A stretch of DNA of 64,000 bases, taken from the NCBI RefSeq assembly GCF_016583765.1, contig NZ_NRRR01000001.1, forward strand, positions 744,001 to 808,000, read 5' to 3'. Below are positions 1 to 9,352 of this stretch, one piece after another. Under the pieces are notes generated by a model that saw only the letters and a program-made list of their open reading frames with translations, was not told the origin of the DNA and made no database searches. The position numbers were made by a program, and so were the translations under genes. Position 1 is the stretch's first letter. Each line of letters opens with the position of its first letter. This DNA comes from Chromatium weissei (GTDB lineage Bacteria; Pseudomonadota; Gammaproteobacteria; Chromatiales; Chromatiaceae).

Positions 1-861
1 AAAAACACCTTCGCCGCCGCGTTCAAATTCCAGCCAAGTAAAGGGCACTTGAGGCAAGCGTGATTCCAGCGTTGGTGCGGAATTGCCGACTTCGACGATT
101 AAAATACCGCCATCGTTGAGATATTCGGCTGCGCCGCTGAGAATTTTCATCACGAGATCAAGACCATCCTCGCCACCAAACAAGCCCAGCGCCGGTTCGT
201 TGTGATATTCCGCCGGCAAACTGTCCAATTCGGCGCGAGAGACGTAAGGCGGATTTGAGGCAATGACATCGTAACGCTGTTCGCCGAGTGCGGAAAAAAG
301 ATCGGATTCAATCACTTGCACTCGGTCGGTGAGATGATGAAGCGCGATATTCCGGCGGGCAACTTCGAGTGCTGCGGGTGAAATGTCAACCAAATCAACA
401 TCAACATCCGGTAAATAAATCGCTGCGGCAATGCCGATACAGCCGCTGCCGGTGCACAAATCAAGCACGCGAGTGATGCGTTCGCTGTCCATCCATGGAT
501 CAAAACTGGCTTCGACCAGCTCCGCAATTGGTGAACGTGGAATCAGCACCTGTTGATTCACGGCAAATTCCAAACCGGCAAACCAAGCGCGACCGGATAA
601 ATAAGATGCCGGTAGCCGCTCGGTAATGCGCCGTTCGATCAGCTCGCACACGGCGACCCGCTCCGCCGGAGTCAAGCGGCATTCGCGCAAGCCCGGTGGT
701 AATGCGGGTTCCAGATGCAGCGCACTGAGCACCAGATGCGTCGCTTCGTCGATGGCGTTGTCGGTGCCATGTCCAAAAAATAACTTCGCCGCGTTGAAGC
801 GACTTGCGCCCCAGCGCACGAAGTCTTGAATGGTGATTAAACCGTCCGGCTGCTCTGCCAT
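1..861 (-). CDS. prmB: PrmB, ribosomal protein L3 N5-glutamine methyltransferase (partial)
   Basis: SAM-dependent methyltransferase that modifies a glutamine of ribosomal protein L3. The frame is open from an ATG at 861 to the window edge (287 codons), so only the extreme C-terminus is missing. Visible are an N-terminal helical region (residues 1-100), the SAM-binding motif LDLCTGSGCIGIAAA near residue 140, and the catalytic NPPY motif (ASNPPYVSRAELD) near residue 205. NPPY is typical of Gln/Asn and adenine-N6 methyltransferases. The N-terminal part (IQDFVRWGASRFNAAKLFFG followed by a GTDNA stretch) is PrmB-like rather than PrmC-like. It is divergent from the dehydrogenase at 1029. PrmC is the alternative, judged unlikely. 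Confidence 0.9.
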   Translation of the reverse strand, partial: MAEQPDGLITIQDFVRWGASRFNAAKLFFGHGTDNAIDEATHLVLSALHLEPALPPGLRECRLTPAERVAVCELIERRITERLPASYLSGRAWFAGLEFAVNQQVLIPRSPIAELVEASFDPWMDSERITRVLDLCTGSGCIGIAAAIYLPDVDVDLVDISPAALEVARRNIALHHLTDRVQVIESDLFSALGEQRYDVIASNPPYVSRAELDSLPAEYHNEPALGLFGGEDGLDLVMKILSGAAEYLNDGGILIVEVGNSAPTLESRLPQVPFTWLEFERGGEGVF

Positions 862-1028
862 TGGTCAGATAAGTCCTAATCAGAATGAAGAAATCACGGT
901 GATTGCCGTAAAAAAGCGGCAGATAAGGATACATCGCCCACGCATCGGTTGTAATGGTTGCGGCAAAAACGCGGCATTGGCGTTAATGTTTGATCAACCA
1001 TCGATTCAACAATTCTGGATCACCGCAG

Positions 1029-1883
1029 ATGCTTTCAACCACGTCCCGTTCCATTCTCATCACCGGCTGCTCCAGCGGTATCGGTTTGCATTGCGCACAA
1101 AGGCTGGCACAACGCGGTTGGCGAGTCATCGCCTCGGCGCGGCGAGCGGAATCGGTGGCGCAATTGAAACGTGAAGGATTCACGGCGATTGCGCTTGATC
1201 TCGATGATTCCGCCAGCATTCGCGCTGGGTTTGCCGAAACGCTGGCGCTGACGGGTGGACGATTGGATGCACTGTTTAATAACGGCGCTTACGGTCAACC
1301 CGGTGCAGTGGAAGATTTACGCCGCGAAGTGCTGCGGGCGCAATTGGAAACCAATCTGCTGGGAACGCACGAATTGACCTGTTTGGTGATTCCGCTCATG
1401 CGCCAACAGGGTTTTGGGCGAATTGTGCACAACAGCTCAGTGCTCGGTTTTATGCCGTTGGCGTATCGCGGCGCGTATGTCGCCAGTAAATACGCGTTGG
1501 AAGGTTTGACCGATACGCTGCGATTGGAATTGCGTGGCAGCGGCATCAGCGTGTCACTGATCGAACCGGGACCAATTCTCAGTCAATTTCGCGCCAATGC
1601 GCATCGCGCTTTTCTCGCCAATATCGACCGTGAACACAGCGTTCATCGCGTCGCCTATCAACGCGCCGAAGCACGATTGACGAAAGCTGGCGCGGCGCAG
1701 CCATTCACGCTGCCGCCCGAAGCGGTGTTGCAAAAGCTCATTCACGCGCTCGAAAGTCCGCATCCACGAGCGCGTTACGCCGTCACCGTGCCCACGCATT
1801 TATTCGCCGCGTTGAAACGGATATTGCCGACATCGGCTCTGGATTGGCTGGTCACTTGGGTGTCACGCGGTGGAAAAGGTTGA
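1029..1883 (+). CDS. Short-chain dehydrogenase/reductase (SDR)
   Basis: Classical SDR of 284 residues, predicted cytosolic NAD(P)(H)-dependent oxidoreductase; the substrate is unknown. The cofactor motif TGCSSGIG is near residue 12, an NNGAYG variant of the NNAG motif lies near residue 85, and the active site S...Y-x3-K is seen as NSSVLGF followed by YVASK, with an EPGP loop after it. The YxxSK-ALEG layout and overall length resemble SDRs acting on hydrophobic alcohols or ketones, which is only a hint. The ATG at 1029 is preferred because it places the Rossmann strand directly at the N-terminus; an in-frame TTG at 990 would add 13 residues. It ends 5 bp from the convergent PilS-like kinase gene. 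Confidence 0.85.
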   Translation: MLSTTSRSILITGCSSGIGLHCAQRLAQRGWRVIASARRAESVAQLKREGFTAIALDLDDSASIRAGFAETLALTGGRLDALFNNGAYGQPGAVEDLRREVLRAQLETNLLGTHELTCLVIPLMRQQGFGRIVHNSSVLGFMPLAYRGAYVASKYALEGLTDTLRLELRGSGISVSLIEPGPILSQFRANAHRAFLANIDREHSVHRVAYQRAEARLTKAGAAQPFTLPPEAVLQKLIHALESPHPRARYAVTVPTHLFAALKRILPTSALDWLVTWVSRGGKG

Positions 1884-1888
1884 GTTTT

Positions 1889-3454
1889 TCAGCCCGCAAA
1901 CACCAGCAAAAAGCAACTGCCACGCGGAAGATTTGGCGTGTAAGTCAAACTAATGCCGTTGGTTTCCGCCAGCTCGCGGGCAATGTACAGCCCCAATCCC
2001 GTGCCACTCGTTTTGGTCGTATAAAACGGATTGAAAATTTCATTGACCACCGCTGGCGCAATGCCCGCGCCGACATCGCACACCGCCAGTTGCACCGTTT
2101 CCGCAATTTCCGAGGTGCGCATCACGATCAACGGCGGTTGCCCGAGTTGCTGACCGTGCAGCAGCGCGTTTTCGCACAAATTCGCAAGAATTTGATGCAG
2201 ATGACGCGGATCAACATTCACCGTCAATGCTGCCGAATGCAGCCGCAATTGCAACGTGGCGCAATCGAGATCGTGACGTTCACAAAATTCAGCAGCGAAT
2301 TCTTCCAGCCAAGTCGAAAGCATCAACAGCACCGGCTCGCGCTGATGCCGCCGCGACAGTTGCAACACACTTTGCACCGTGTCCTCAATGCGCGCTCCGT
2401 TGCGGCGAATAATGTCGAGCAGATGGCGGTCGTCATCGGTGAGCGCGGAATTTTCCGCTAACAGTTGGCTGGCATGAGTCATCGCACTCAATGGATTGCG
2501 AATGTTGTGGGCAATGCTGGCGGTTAACGTGCCCAGCGCGGCGAGTTTGATCTGCTGCGCTTCTTTCATAACTTCTTGATTATCACGCAGATAAAGAATG
2601 ACTCCGCTGCCGCGATCAACACCGAGTGATTTCGGCGAAACACGAATATCACGGTGATTGTGATGCAGCAGCCACTCCGTTGGCACATTGCAACTTGCTA
2701 ACCAGCGATCTAATTCCGGCGATAACGCAGCCAGTGCCACGCCGCGCCGAAATCGTTTGACTTCAAGCACATCGAGCGCCGCTTGATTCAACAGCCGCAA
2801 TCGACGTTCACCATCGACGACCAAAATACCGGTATGAATACTGTGAATAATGAAATCGTTGAGTTTGGACAGATCATCAATATCAACTTTGCGCCGCGCC
2901 GCCAGCGCCTCCGCCGAGCGCAAACGCCGATACAACACATGCGCCATCACCGCCACAGTGAAAAACAGCAATCCCAATAAACCGGCTTGCGTAAAAGTCG
3001 TTGCCAGTGGGCGATCTTGCAGCGCCGAATAACTCTGCTGGGCAATCACCGCCAACGACGCAATCGCTGCAAATAACAACGACAGCCGTCCTTCCATCAT
3101 CAGCGCGGCGGCTGCCACGGCAACTGCCAGCAAGATGCCCAAACCGCTCGCAATTCCACCGGCGCTGTGCATCAGCAGCGTGTAAATAACAATATCAATG
3201 AAAATTGCTGCTTGAACCTGTTGCACCCGTTTCGGCCATTGCCTGAATAAACTCAGACCGCCGATGAGCATTAACAGTGCGTATGACCACAGAATAAATC
3301 GGCTAATACGCGCATCGCCTTGACTAATCACGGGAGCCATATACGGCGAGGAAAATACCCAAATTAAACCGAGTAAAATGAGGCAACGAAAAAGAAACAG
3401 CCAACGTAATGCGCACCAAGTGGGATGTTGATTTAAGTTGGCGGATGAATTCAT
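1889..3454 (-). CDS. PilS-like membrane sensor histidine kinase with H-N phosphoacceptor motif
   Basis: Sensor kinase of 521 residues. The N-terminal ~190 residues contain about six membrane segments, as in PilS, the sensor of type IV pilus expression. A PAS-like region follows (LNDFIIHSIHTGILVVDGE), then HisKA (LGTLTASIAHNIRNPLSAM) and a HATPase domain with N box (ANLCENALLHG), G1 (DVGAGIAP), F box (FNPFYTTK) and G2 (GTGLGLYIA). The residue after phosphoacceptor His316 is Asn317; HisKA proteins normally carry Glu or Asp there, which serves as general base. The sequence around it reads cleanly, so it is not an obvious frameshift. No pilR-like regulator is adjacent, and the name pilS is therefore withheld. 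Confidence 0.8.
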   Translation of the reverse strand: MNSSANLNQHPTWCALRWLFLFRCLILLGLIWVFSSPYMAPVISQGDARISRFILWSYALLMLIGGLSLFRQWPKRVQQVQAAIFIDIVIYTLLMHSAGGIASGLGILLAVAVAAAALMMEGRLSLLFAAIASLAVIAQQSYSALQDRPLATTFTQAGLLGLLFFTVAVMAHVLYRRLRSAEALAARRKVDIDDLSKLNDFIIHSIHTGILVVDGERRLRLLNQAALDVLEVKRFRRGVALAALSPELDRWLASCNVPTEWLLHHNHRDIRVSPKSLGVDRGSGVILYLRDNQEVMKEAQQIKLAALGTLTASIAHNIRNPLSAMTHASQLLAENSALTDDDRHLLDIIRRNGARIEDTVQSVLQLSRRHQREPVLLMLSTWLEEFAAEFCERHDLDCATLQLRLHSAALTVNVDPRHLHQILANLCENALLHGQQLGQPPLIVMRTSEIAETVQLAVCDVGAGIAPAVVNEIFNPFYTTKTSGTGLGLYIARELAETNGISLTYTPNLPRGSCFLLVFAG

Positions 3455-3525
3455 TGTTAGCAGTTAACTTAATTTGTGGTTGCTAATTCAAAAACACTGG
3501 AAAACGCGCCAGCACAGTGATGTAT

Positions 3526-3882
3526 TCACATCAGCCGATCAATGCGCATTTGCGTTAATCCCAGCATCTGCATTCCCAAATTAAGTGCCTGTTCTGCAAA
3601 GACTTCTAAATCGCCCCAACCATCACTCGTATCCAATACATCAGTCATGCCTTCACTCACCACGCGCAATAAATAAGCACCATTTTCACGTTCATTTGGT
3701 CGTGTCTGTTCAGCGCAGACGTATAACACTGGCTCGCGTTCTCCGGTCACCACCCACGCCAAAATATAGCGATAACGGTGCTGATCGCCGCTGTCAATTT
3801 CACCCAGTAACGAAGCAGTGTAATTGCCGATTTGATAACGGCGTTTGGGAATTGCAGTTTTAATGATGGGACGATTTTGCAT
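3526..3882 (-). CDS. Conserved hypothetical protein, 118 aa
   Basis: Family not recognised. It is a soluble 118-residue protein without signal peptide or membrane segment. The first half alternates charged and hydrophobic residues in a beta-like pattern (YRYILAWVVTG, PVLYVCAEQT); the C-terminal third looks helical (LEVFAEQALNLGMQMLG). A GGAG ribosome site lies 9 bases upstream of the ATG on the minus strand. It sits 28 bp downstream of the DUF1841 gene in the same direction, so it is probably the last gene of the lptD-surA-pdxA run or cotranscribed with it. Codon use matches its neighbours. Confidence 0.65.
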   Translation of the reverse strand: MQNRPIIKTAIPKRRYQIGNYTASLLGEIDSGDQHRYRYILAWVVTGEREPVLYVCAEQTRPNERENGAYLLRVVSEGMTDVLDTSDGWGDLEVFAEQALNLGMQMLGLTQMRIDRLM

Positions 3883-3910
3883 TGGAAAATGCTCCGTTAA
3901 ATCGTTAAAG

Positions 3911-4336
3911 TTAACGTATCTTTTTAATGCAGTTTAAGTAATCAATTTCATTAAAAAGTTGTTGATTGCGTTGCAGCGTCCAAATGCCTTCTGCTAAACA
4001 ATCCATCATGCGATGTTCTGTTTCATGCGGATTACGCAACCGGCGTAATAATTTGTGATGGAGCGACCGAATACCAATTGGCTGGTTAATTCGCACTTGA
4101 TCACGAATTGCTAAATGTAAACTCAGATGTAAAAAGGGATTGGTTATGCCCAATTCTGGCGAAAAATCCTGCGCCAGCGCATTCTCCGTTTCATGCAGAA
4201 AGTTTTGATATTCAGGATGTTGGCGTATGACTTCCAAAATCTGTATTTGAATGGGTTCTAATGGCAATCCGTTTTGTGCGCGTTGCCAAGTGTCAATAAA
4301 TACTTGTCGATGACTGCTGCGGTCGAATGACAACAT
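3911..4336 (-). CDS. DUF1841 family protein
   Basis: Small soluble protein of 141 residues matching the DUF1841 pattern common in Gamma- and Betaproteobacteria: an N-terminal FIDTWQRAQNGLPLEPIQIQ-like segment, the NPFLHLSLHLAIRDQ motif in the middle, and a C-terminal ETEHRMMDCLAEGIW segment. Its biochemical role is unknown. The conserved His and Glu residues could suggest metal binding, but that is speculative. It lies 24 bp downstream of pdxA on the same strand. Confidence 0.8.
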   Translation of the reverse strand: MLSFDRSSHRQVFIDTWQRAQNGLPLEPIQIQILEVIRQHPEYQNFLHETENALAQDFSPELGITNPFLHLSLHLAIRDQVRINQPIGIRSLHHKLLRRLRNPHETEHRMMDCLAEGIWTLQRNQQLFNEIDYLNCIKKIR

Positions 4337-4360
4337 GATACCCGTGAGTTCCGTAATGCG

Positions 4361-5338
4361 TTAAATCAATGATTGTGCCAGCGCGACCGCCGCGTTCAGG
4401 CTGCCGGAATCGGCGCGATTTGTGCCGGCAAGTTCAAGTGCCGTGCCGTGATCGACCGAGGTGCGAATGATCGGCAAGCCCAGCGTCACATTCACTGCGC
4501 GTCCAAAACCGAGATGTTTGAGCATCGGCAGTCCTTGATCGTGATACATCGCCAGCACGGCATCGGCGTTTGCCAAGCGGGTCGGCACAAACGCGGTGTC
4601 GGCGGGCAGCGGGCCTTCCAATTGCATTCCTTCTGCGCGCAGCGTGTTCAACACTGGAATGATGATGTCGATTTCCTCGCGTCCCAAATGACCACCTTCG
4701 CCGGCGTGTGGATTGAGACCGCAGACCAGAATACGCGGCGCGATCACGCCAAAACGGTGCACCAAATCGCGGTGCAAAATGCGAATCACGGCAGTGAGAC
4801 GCTCGGCGGTGATGGCGCGACTCACTTCAGCCAGCGGCAAATGCGTGGTCACCAGCGCGACACGCAATTCCGGTATCGCCAACATCATCACCGGCTGGGC
4901 AGCGCAGCGTTCAGCAAAAAATTCGGTGTGACCGGTGAACGGCAGTCCGGCATCGTTGATCACGCCCTTGTGCACTGGCGCAGTCACCACACCCGCAAAG
5001 GTTCCGTTCAAACAGCCATCGCAGGCTCGCGCCAGCGTTTCCAATACGTACTCGGCATTGGCGGAATTGAGCTGACCAGCGATCACCGGCTGGCGCAATT
5101 TAACCGGTAAAACATGCAGTTGACCGGCAATGCTCGGTTGCGGCGCGGCGGTGGAATCGAATGGCAAAATTGTCAGCGCCAATCCGAGCTGTTGTGCCCG
5201 CGCTGCGAGCAGGTTTGGGTCGGCAATGGCGACGAGTTGACCGGAATGTGCCTGCTGCGCCAGTCGTACCACCAAATTTGGACCAACGCCCGCTGGTTCG
5301 CCCGGCGTGATAACCAGACGTTTGATTGCATTATTCAT
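4361..5338 (-). CDS. pdxA: 4-hydroxythreonine-4-phosphate dehydrogenase
   Basis: PdxA oxidises 4-phosphohydroxy-L-threonine in the DXP-dependent pyridoxal phosphate pathway, using NAD and a divalent metal. The 325-residue product has the N-terminal [10 protein letters not shown] motif, the TAPVHKGVI and FTGHTEFFA segments carrying a metal-binding His, and the [13 protein letters not shown] motif near the C-terminus, followed by [13 protein letters not shown]. The ATG at 5338 overlaps the surA stop by 8 bp (ATGAATAA), implying translational coupling. An upstream in-frame extension into surA codes for non-homologous residues and is rejected. The order lptD-surA-pdxA matches that of E. coli; rsmA-apaG-apaH do not follow here. 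Confidence 0.95.
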   Translation of the reverse strand: MNNAIKRLVITPGEPAGVGPNLVVRLAQQAHSGQLVAIADPNLLAARAQQLGLALTILPFDSTAAPQPSIAGQLHVLPVKLRQPVIAGQLNSANAEYVLETLARACDGCLNGTFAGVVTAPVHKGVINDAGLPFTGHTEFFAERCAAQPVMMLAIPELRVALVTTHLPLAEVSRAITAERLTAVIRILHRDLVHRFGVIAPRILVCGLNPHAGEGGHLGREEIDIIIPVLNTLRAEGMQLEGPLPADTAFVPTRLANADAVLAMYHDQGLPMLKHLGFGRAVNVTLGLPIIRTSVDHGTALELAGTNRADSGSLNAAVALAQSLI

Positions 5339-6689
5339 GTGCCGAATCCAACCGAATTTCGACATAGGCCTCGTCGCGCAGTTGCCGCAACCATTCTTCA
5401 GTTGCTTCCTCCGCCTTGCGCCGCTGCAACGCCTCTCGCGCTTTGATGCGCAATAAATCACCGCTGGTGTCCTGATTGCGTCGTTCCAACACCTGCACGA
5501 GATGCCAACCAAACGGTGTTTTGAACGACTCACTCACCGCATTGGGCGCGAGCGCATTCATCATCTGCTCAAACTCCGGCACGGTATCGCCCGGATTAAC
5601 CCAGCCGAGATCACCGCCTTTGAGCGCCGAGCCGGTGTCATCGGAATGTGCTCGCGCCAGCGTCGCAAAATCCTCACCGTTGAGCACGCGCTGACGCAAT
5701 TGCGCTAATCGCCGTTTCGCATCCTCGTCGGAAACCAATTCATTGGTGCGAATTAAAATGTGGCGCGCTTTGGTTTGATTGATATTTTTCGAAGTTGCGC
5801 CCTTGATTTCACGCAATTTGATGATGTGAAATCCACTGGCATTACGCAGCGGATTGCTGATTTCACCTTCTGCCATCGTCGTCGCCAAATCGCCGACCAG
5901 TGCTGGCACTGCGCCCATTTCAAACCAACCGAGATCGCCACCTTCCAACGCATTCCGTCCATCGGATTCGCGCACTGCCGTTTCACTAAAATCCGCGCCG
6001 CGTCGCAATTCCGCCACCAGTCGATTGGCTTTCGTCTCCGCAATTTTGATTTGTTCTGATGTCGGATTTTCCGGCAGCGCCACCAAAATATGTTGCAACC
6101 GCACTTGCTCGCGTTCAATCAAACGGCTCGATTCCTTTGCCAGAAAGCGATCAATTTCCGGCTCGGTCACGCGAATTTTACTCACAACCTCTTGATTTTG
6201 CAGACGACTATTGAGAATTTGCGAGCGCGTGTCTTCACGAAAATCGTTAAAGCGAATACCGCCAGCCTCCAGCGTTTTCTGCAATTCTTCGAGACCGAGA
6301 TTGTTGCGTTTGGCAATGCCAGTCAGCGCCTCATTCAACGTGGAATCATCGACTTCGATTCCGACTTCTTTGGCGCGCAGCCGCTGCAACCGCTTCAAAA
6401 TCAGCCGGTCGAGCACCTGTTTTTCCAACTGCGCACGCGGCGGCTCGGCAGTTCCCTGCTGACGCAATTGCGGCAATACCAAATTGATTTCCTTATTTAA
6501 TTCGCTGCGCACGACGACATCATCATTGACGACGGCGATGATGGCATCGAGCGATTCATTGCCGAGTTGCGCGACGGCAGTGCTGGCGCTAAATATCAGC
6601 AGCATCGCCAACAAACACTCGCGCCACCAGCGACTGATCACTGACAACTGATCACTGACAACTGACAACTTAATCAGTTTGATAGCCAT
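5331..6689 (-). CDS. surA: Periplasmic chaperone and peptidyl-prolyl isomerase SurA
   Basis: SurA escorts outer-membrane beta-barrel proteins such as LptD across the periplasm. The 452-residue product has a signal peptide ending near STAVA, the N-terminal chaperone module ([13 protein letters not shown]), and two parvulin domains: the first begins around [11 protein letters not shown] and the second around [11 protein letters not shown], each with a GGDLGW motif. The ATG at 6689 overlaps the lptD end by 20 bp. The signal-peptide n-region is unusually long because it contains a CTGACAACTG-type repeat, read as [11 protein letters not shown] (DNA 6634-6670). An internal ATG just before the hydrophobic core (reading MLLIFSAST) is an alternative start that would bypass the repeat. 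Confidence 0.93.
   Translation of the reverse strand: MAIKLIKLSVVSDQLSVISRWWRECLLAMLLIFSASTAVAQLGNESLDAIIAVVNDDVVVRSELNKEINLVLPQLRQQGTAEPPRAQLEKQVLDRLILKRLQRLRAKEVGIEVDDSTLNEALTGIAKRNNLGLEELQKTLEAGGIRFNDFREDTRSQILNSRLQNQEVVSKIRVTEPEIDRFLAKESSRLIEREQVRLQHILVALPENPTSEQIKIAETKANRLVAELRRGADFSETAVRESDGRNALEGGDLGWFEMGAVPALVGDLATTMAEGEISNPLRNASGFHIIKLREIKGATSKNINQTKARHILIRTNELVSDEDAKRRLAQLRQRVLNGEDFATLARAHSDDTGSALKGGDLGWVNPGDTVPEFEQMMNALAPNAVSESFKTPFGWHLVQVLERRNQDTSGDLLRIKAREALQRRKAEEATEEWLRQLRDEAYVEIRLDSAHE
6634..6670. repeat. CTGACAACTG-type tandem repeat inside surA
   Basis: A short tandem array of CTGATCA and CTGACAA units, encoding [10 protein letters not shown] in the surA leader. Related sequence occurs at 48561-48593 (inside pta), at 20061-20099 (intergenic, degenerate) and at 47194-47215 (intergenic fragment). 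It looks like a short dispersed repeat family. Confidence 0.6.
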
Positions 6690-9258
6690 AAATTCCCCGT
6701 TCAAGCAGTTGATCGATGCGATTTCCGAACGAACCCAATCCCGCCAATTCCAATTGCAACATGACGCTGGTGCTGCCGGATTGATCGGCACTGCGTTTGA
6801 GATGTTGTCCCAACAGCCGCAAGCGCCAGCAACAGCGGCCAAATTCCACACCGGCGAACGCTTCCACCGTTTCATCGTTGAGCAGCGAATACAGCCAGCG
6901 TCCCACCAGTTTGACTTTTGATCCCAGCGGAATTTGAAACGCCAAATCCGTGTCTTCATAGCGTTCGGCGGTTTGCGTGCCGAGATTGAAATGGTATGCC
7001 AGCGTGAGTAAATGATTGGAATTCGGCGCATAACGCAGTTGCAAAACCTGTTTTTCCCATTTTGAATCCGTGTGTTGTGGATTCCATTGCGCATTGACCA
7101 ACAGACTCCAATTCGGTGTAAGCAATGCCGACAATTCACCCGCCAGCGCCGATTGCCGTTCACTGTCCACCGCATTCGTTGCGCCGTCTAATTGCACACG
7201 CCGATTCGCAAAATAAAACACCTGACCGAGGCTGGCACGAAACAATTCCGCTCCGCGTTGGCTGGCGATGGTGCGCGAGGTGAGACCGAGCGTCAGCCGA
7301 TTTTCGTCGCTGATGCGGTCGTAACCGGTGAAACGTCCAGCACGAAACAGGCTGGCAAAACTGAAATCCAAGGCGGTGGTATCAAAACGCGGATTTTCTG
7401 ACTGATCGGCGTAAGCGGTGCGGACGTAATACAAACGCGGCTCCAGCGTCTGCAACATCGCGCCGCCGAACCAGTGCGTCTCGCGCTCAAAAATCAATTT
7501 GCCATCAAGGTCGACACTGGGAATCAAATGCGTGGGATGCGTGCTCCAGCCCGAGGTTTGATCGGTCAAATCGTATTCGGTGTAGAACAGCCGAGTGCGC
7601 GGAATGAGATAACCAAAGCTCTCGCGCAGTGGAACGCGCAGGCTCGGCACGGTGACGAAACGACTGCCGTGCACCGCCGCGTTGTGATCGAAATAGTCGT
7701 ATTGCGTGGTGATTCCGTATTCCAACCAATCGTGCCAGCGTTGCGGATCGAGATTTAACGCGATGTGCGGCAACTGTCCGTAAGGGCGATTCGCTGGCGC
7801 GATGCTGGTGTCAACCGTTTGAAATTCCTGCATTCGCGTCAGCAAATGCCAGCCGTTACCGCCGTAAGTTAAATCAGCGCGGCGCGTGAGATTGCGCAAA
7901 CTGGTGATGTCCAGTCGATTGCCAAACTCTTGTAAATACTGGTCATCGGACACCGCCGAATAATCAATCACCGATGACCAATGCGCGCCGAATTGTCCGC
8001 GCTGCTCGATACGCAGTGCGTCGCGTAAACCCTGCTCGGGCGCTCGACGATCATTCGGCAGCACCTCGGCATTCACTTCTAATTCCTGCATCGCGCTGAG
8101 ATAACGCACCTGCGCACCGAGCATCAGTCCACGAGTGCTCATGTAACGCGGAGTCAGGGTCGCATCCAAATTGGGCGCGATGTTCCAGTAATACGGCAAT
8201 GTGATGTCGGTTCCGGTTTCATTTGAGGAGCCGAAGCTGGGCGTTAACAAACCGCTGCGTCGCCGTCCGTCAATCGGAAAACGCAGATAAGGCGTGTACA
8301 AAATGGGAATATCCGCAATGCGCAGCCGCGCATGATGCGCCGTGCCCATGCCGTTCACCTGATCCAGTTCCAGCGTGCTGGCTTTTAATGACCAATCGGA
8401 ATGACCGGGCGGGCAGGTGGTGTACAGAATGTTTTGATAACGACTGACTTGTTCCGGCAACAGCCACGCGTGTTCCGCTTCACCGCGCAGATTGGCATTG
8501 CCTGACAGCCGATAACGGGCGTGATCAATGCTGCCCTGCTGAGTCGTGAGGTTGTACTCCGCCGCATCACCCGTCAGGCGCAATTGCGGCGTTTCCAAAT
8601 ACAGCGCACCGGCAGCGTTGATCTGTCCGCTGCTGCGGTCGTAACGCGACCAGTCTGCTTCCACCCGCTGATTTTGCTGACACAGCGCAATATCACCCTG
8701 TAATTCAATGATATTGGTGCGCTGATTGCCGTCGATACGATTGGCAACGATGTCAATGGGCTGCTGTTTCGTCTCGGTGAACTGCACTCGCGGATTGATC
8801 GCGCCAGCGCCAGCACGCGGGCCACACACATCCCACTGCAAACCCTGATGCAGTCGCTGCTCCTGTTGTGCGGCATCGGCAATTGGCAATTGCGGCGTGT
8901 CGCCATTCAACTGCGGCAATGCTTCGACCGCTGCCGCGCCAGCCGGAGAATTCACCGGTAACGACGGCAACAACGCGGGCAATAGTGGTGAATTTACAGG
9001 TAATGACGGCAAATTGGCGCGTTTGCTGTCGATGGGCGCTGGCGCAAGTCGTGGAGAATTCGTCGAAGTTTCGACCTTTTCCGGTGGCGGTGTGGCGATG
9101 AATGCAGGAACTGGCGGCGGTTCGGAAATGCTCGGCGGCGCATCGGCAGCGGTTACCGAGGTGACACCGGTCACGAGAAGCACCGTCCAAGCACTGCGTT
9201 TGAGATCAACCAAAATCGGCATTGCGATGAACAAACTCGTGGCTGGCGGTGGACGCAT
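6670..9258 (-). CDS. lptD: LPS-assembly outer-membrane protein LptD
   Basis: LptD forms, with LptE, the translocon that inserts lipopolysaccharide into the outer leaflet. The 862-residue product has a signal peptide, a Pro-rich linker, an OstA/LptA-like periplasmic domain (FTETKQQPIDIVANRIDG onward, residues ~150-270), and a C-terminal beta-barrel with many aromatic strand ends. Cysteines needed for disulfide bonding are present: DVCGP near residue 144, YTTCPP, and the paired Cys of GRCCWRL near the C-terminus. The linker has a duplicated SLPVNSP unit, seen as two diverged ~23-bp copies at 8946-8968 and 8989-9011. An internal ATG at 9222 is an alternative start. No lptE is in the window. Confidence 0.95.
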   Translation of the reverse strand: MRPPPATSLFIAMPILVDLKRSAWTVLLVTGVTSVTAADAPPSISEPPPVPAFIATPPPEKVETSTNSPRLAPAPIDSKRANLPSLPVNSPLLPALLPSLPVNSPAGAAAVEALPQLNGDTPQLPIADAAQQEQRLHQGLQWDVCGPRAGAGAINPRVQFTETKQQPIDIVANRIDGNQRTNIIELQGDIALCQQNQRVEADWSRYDRSSGQINAAGALYLETPQLRLTGDAAEYNLTTQQGSIDHARYRLSGNANLRGEAEHAWLLPEQVSRYQNILYTTCPPGHSDWSLKASTLELDQVNGMGTAHHARLRIADIPILYTPYLRFPIDGRRRSGLLTPSFGSSNETGTDITLPYYWNIAPNLDATLTPRYMSTRGLMLGAQVRYLSAMQELEVNAEVLPNDRRAPEQGLRDALRIEQRGQFGAHWSSVIDYSAVSDDQYLQEFGNRLDITSLRNLTRRADLTYGGNGWHLLTRMQEFQTVDTSIAPANRPYGQLPHIALNLDPQRWHDWLEYGITTQYDYFDHNAAVHGSRFVTVPSLRVPLRESFGYLIPRTRLFYTEYDLTDQTSGWSTHPTHLIPSVDLDGKLIFERETHWFGGAMLQTLEPRLYYVRTAYADQSENPRFDTTALDFSFASLFRAGRFTGYDRISDENRLTLGLTSRTIASQRGAELFRASLGQVFYFANRRVQLDGATNAVDSERQSALAGELSALLTPNWSLLVNAQWNPQHTDSKWEKQVLQLRYAPNSNHLLTLAYHFNLGTQTAERYEDTDLAFQIPLGSKVKLVGRWLYSLLNDETVEAFAGVEFGRCCWRLRLLGQHLKRSADQSGSTSVMLQLELAGLGSFGNRIDQLLERGIYGYQTD

Positions 9259-9352
9259 GAATGTGATGCTGCAAACATGGCACAGACTTGCTTTATCAGC
9301 AATCTCAACGGACGGCGACTGCTGTCAGTTTACGTTTCACCGGAGATTTTAA

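Noticed and set aside
5339..5533. N-terminal extension of PdxA
   Set aside because: The extra residues come from the surA coding region in another frame and show no family similarity; the ATG at 5338 gives the normal PdxA length.
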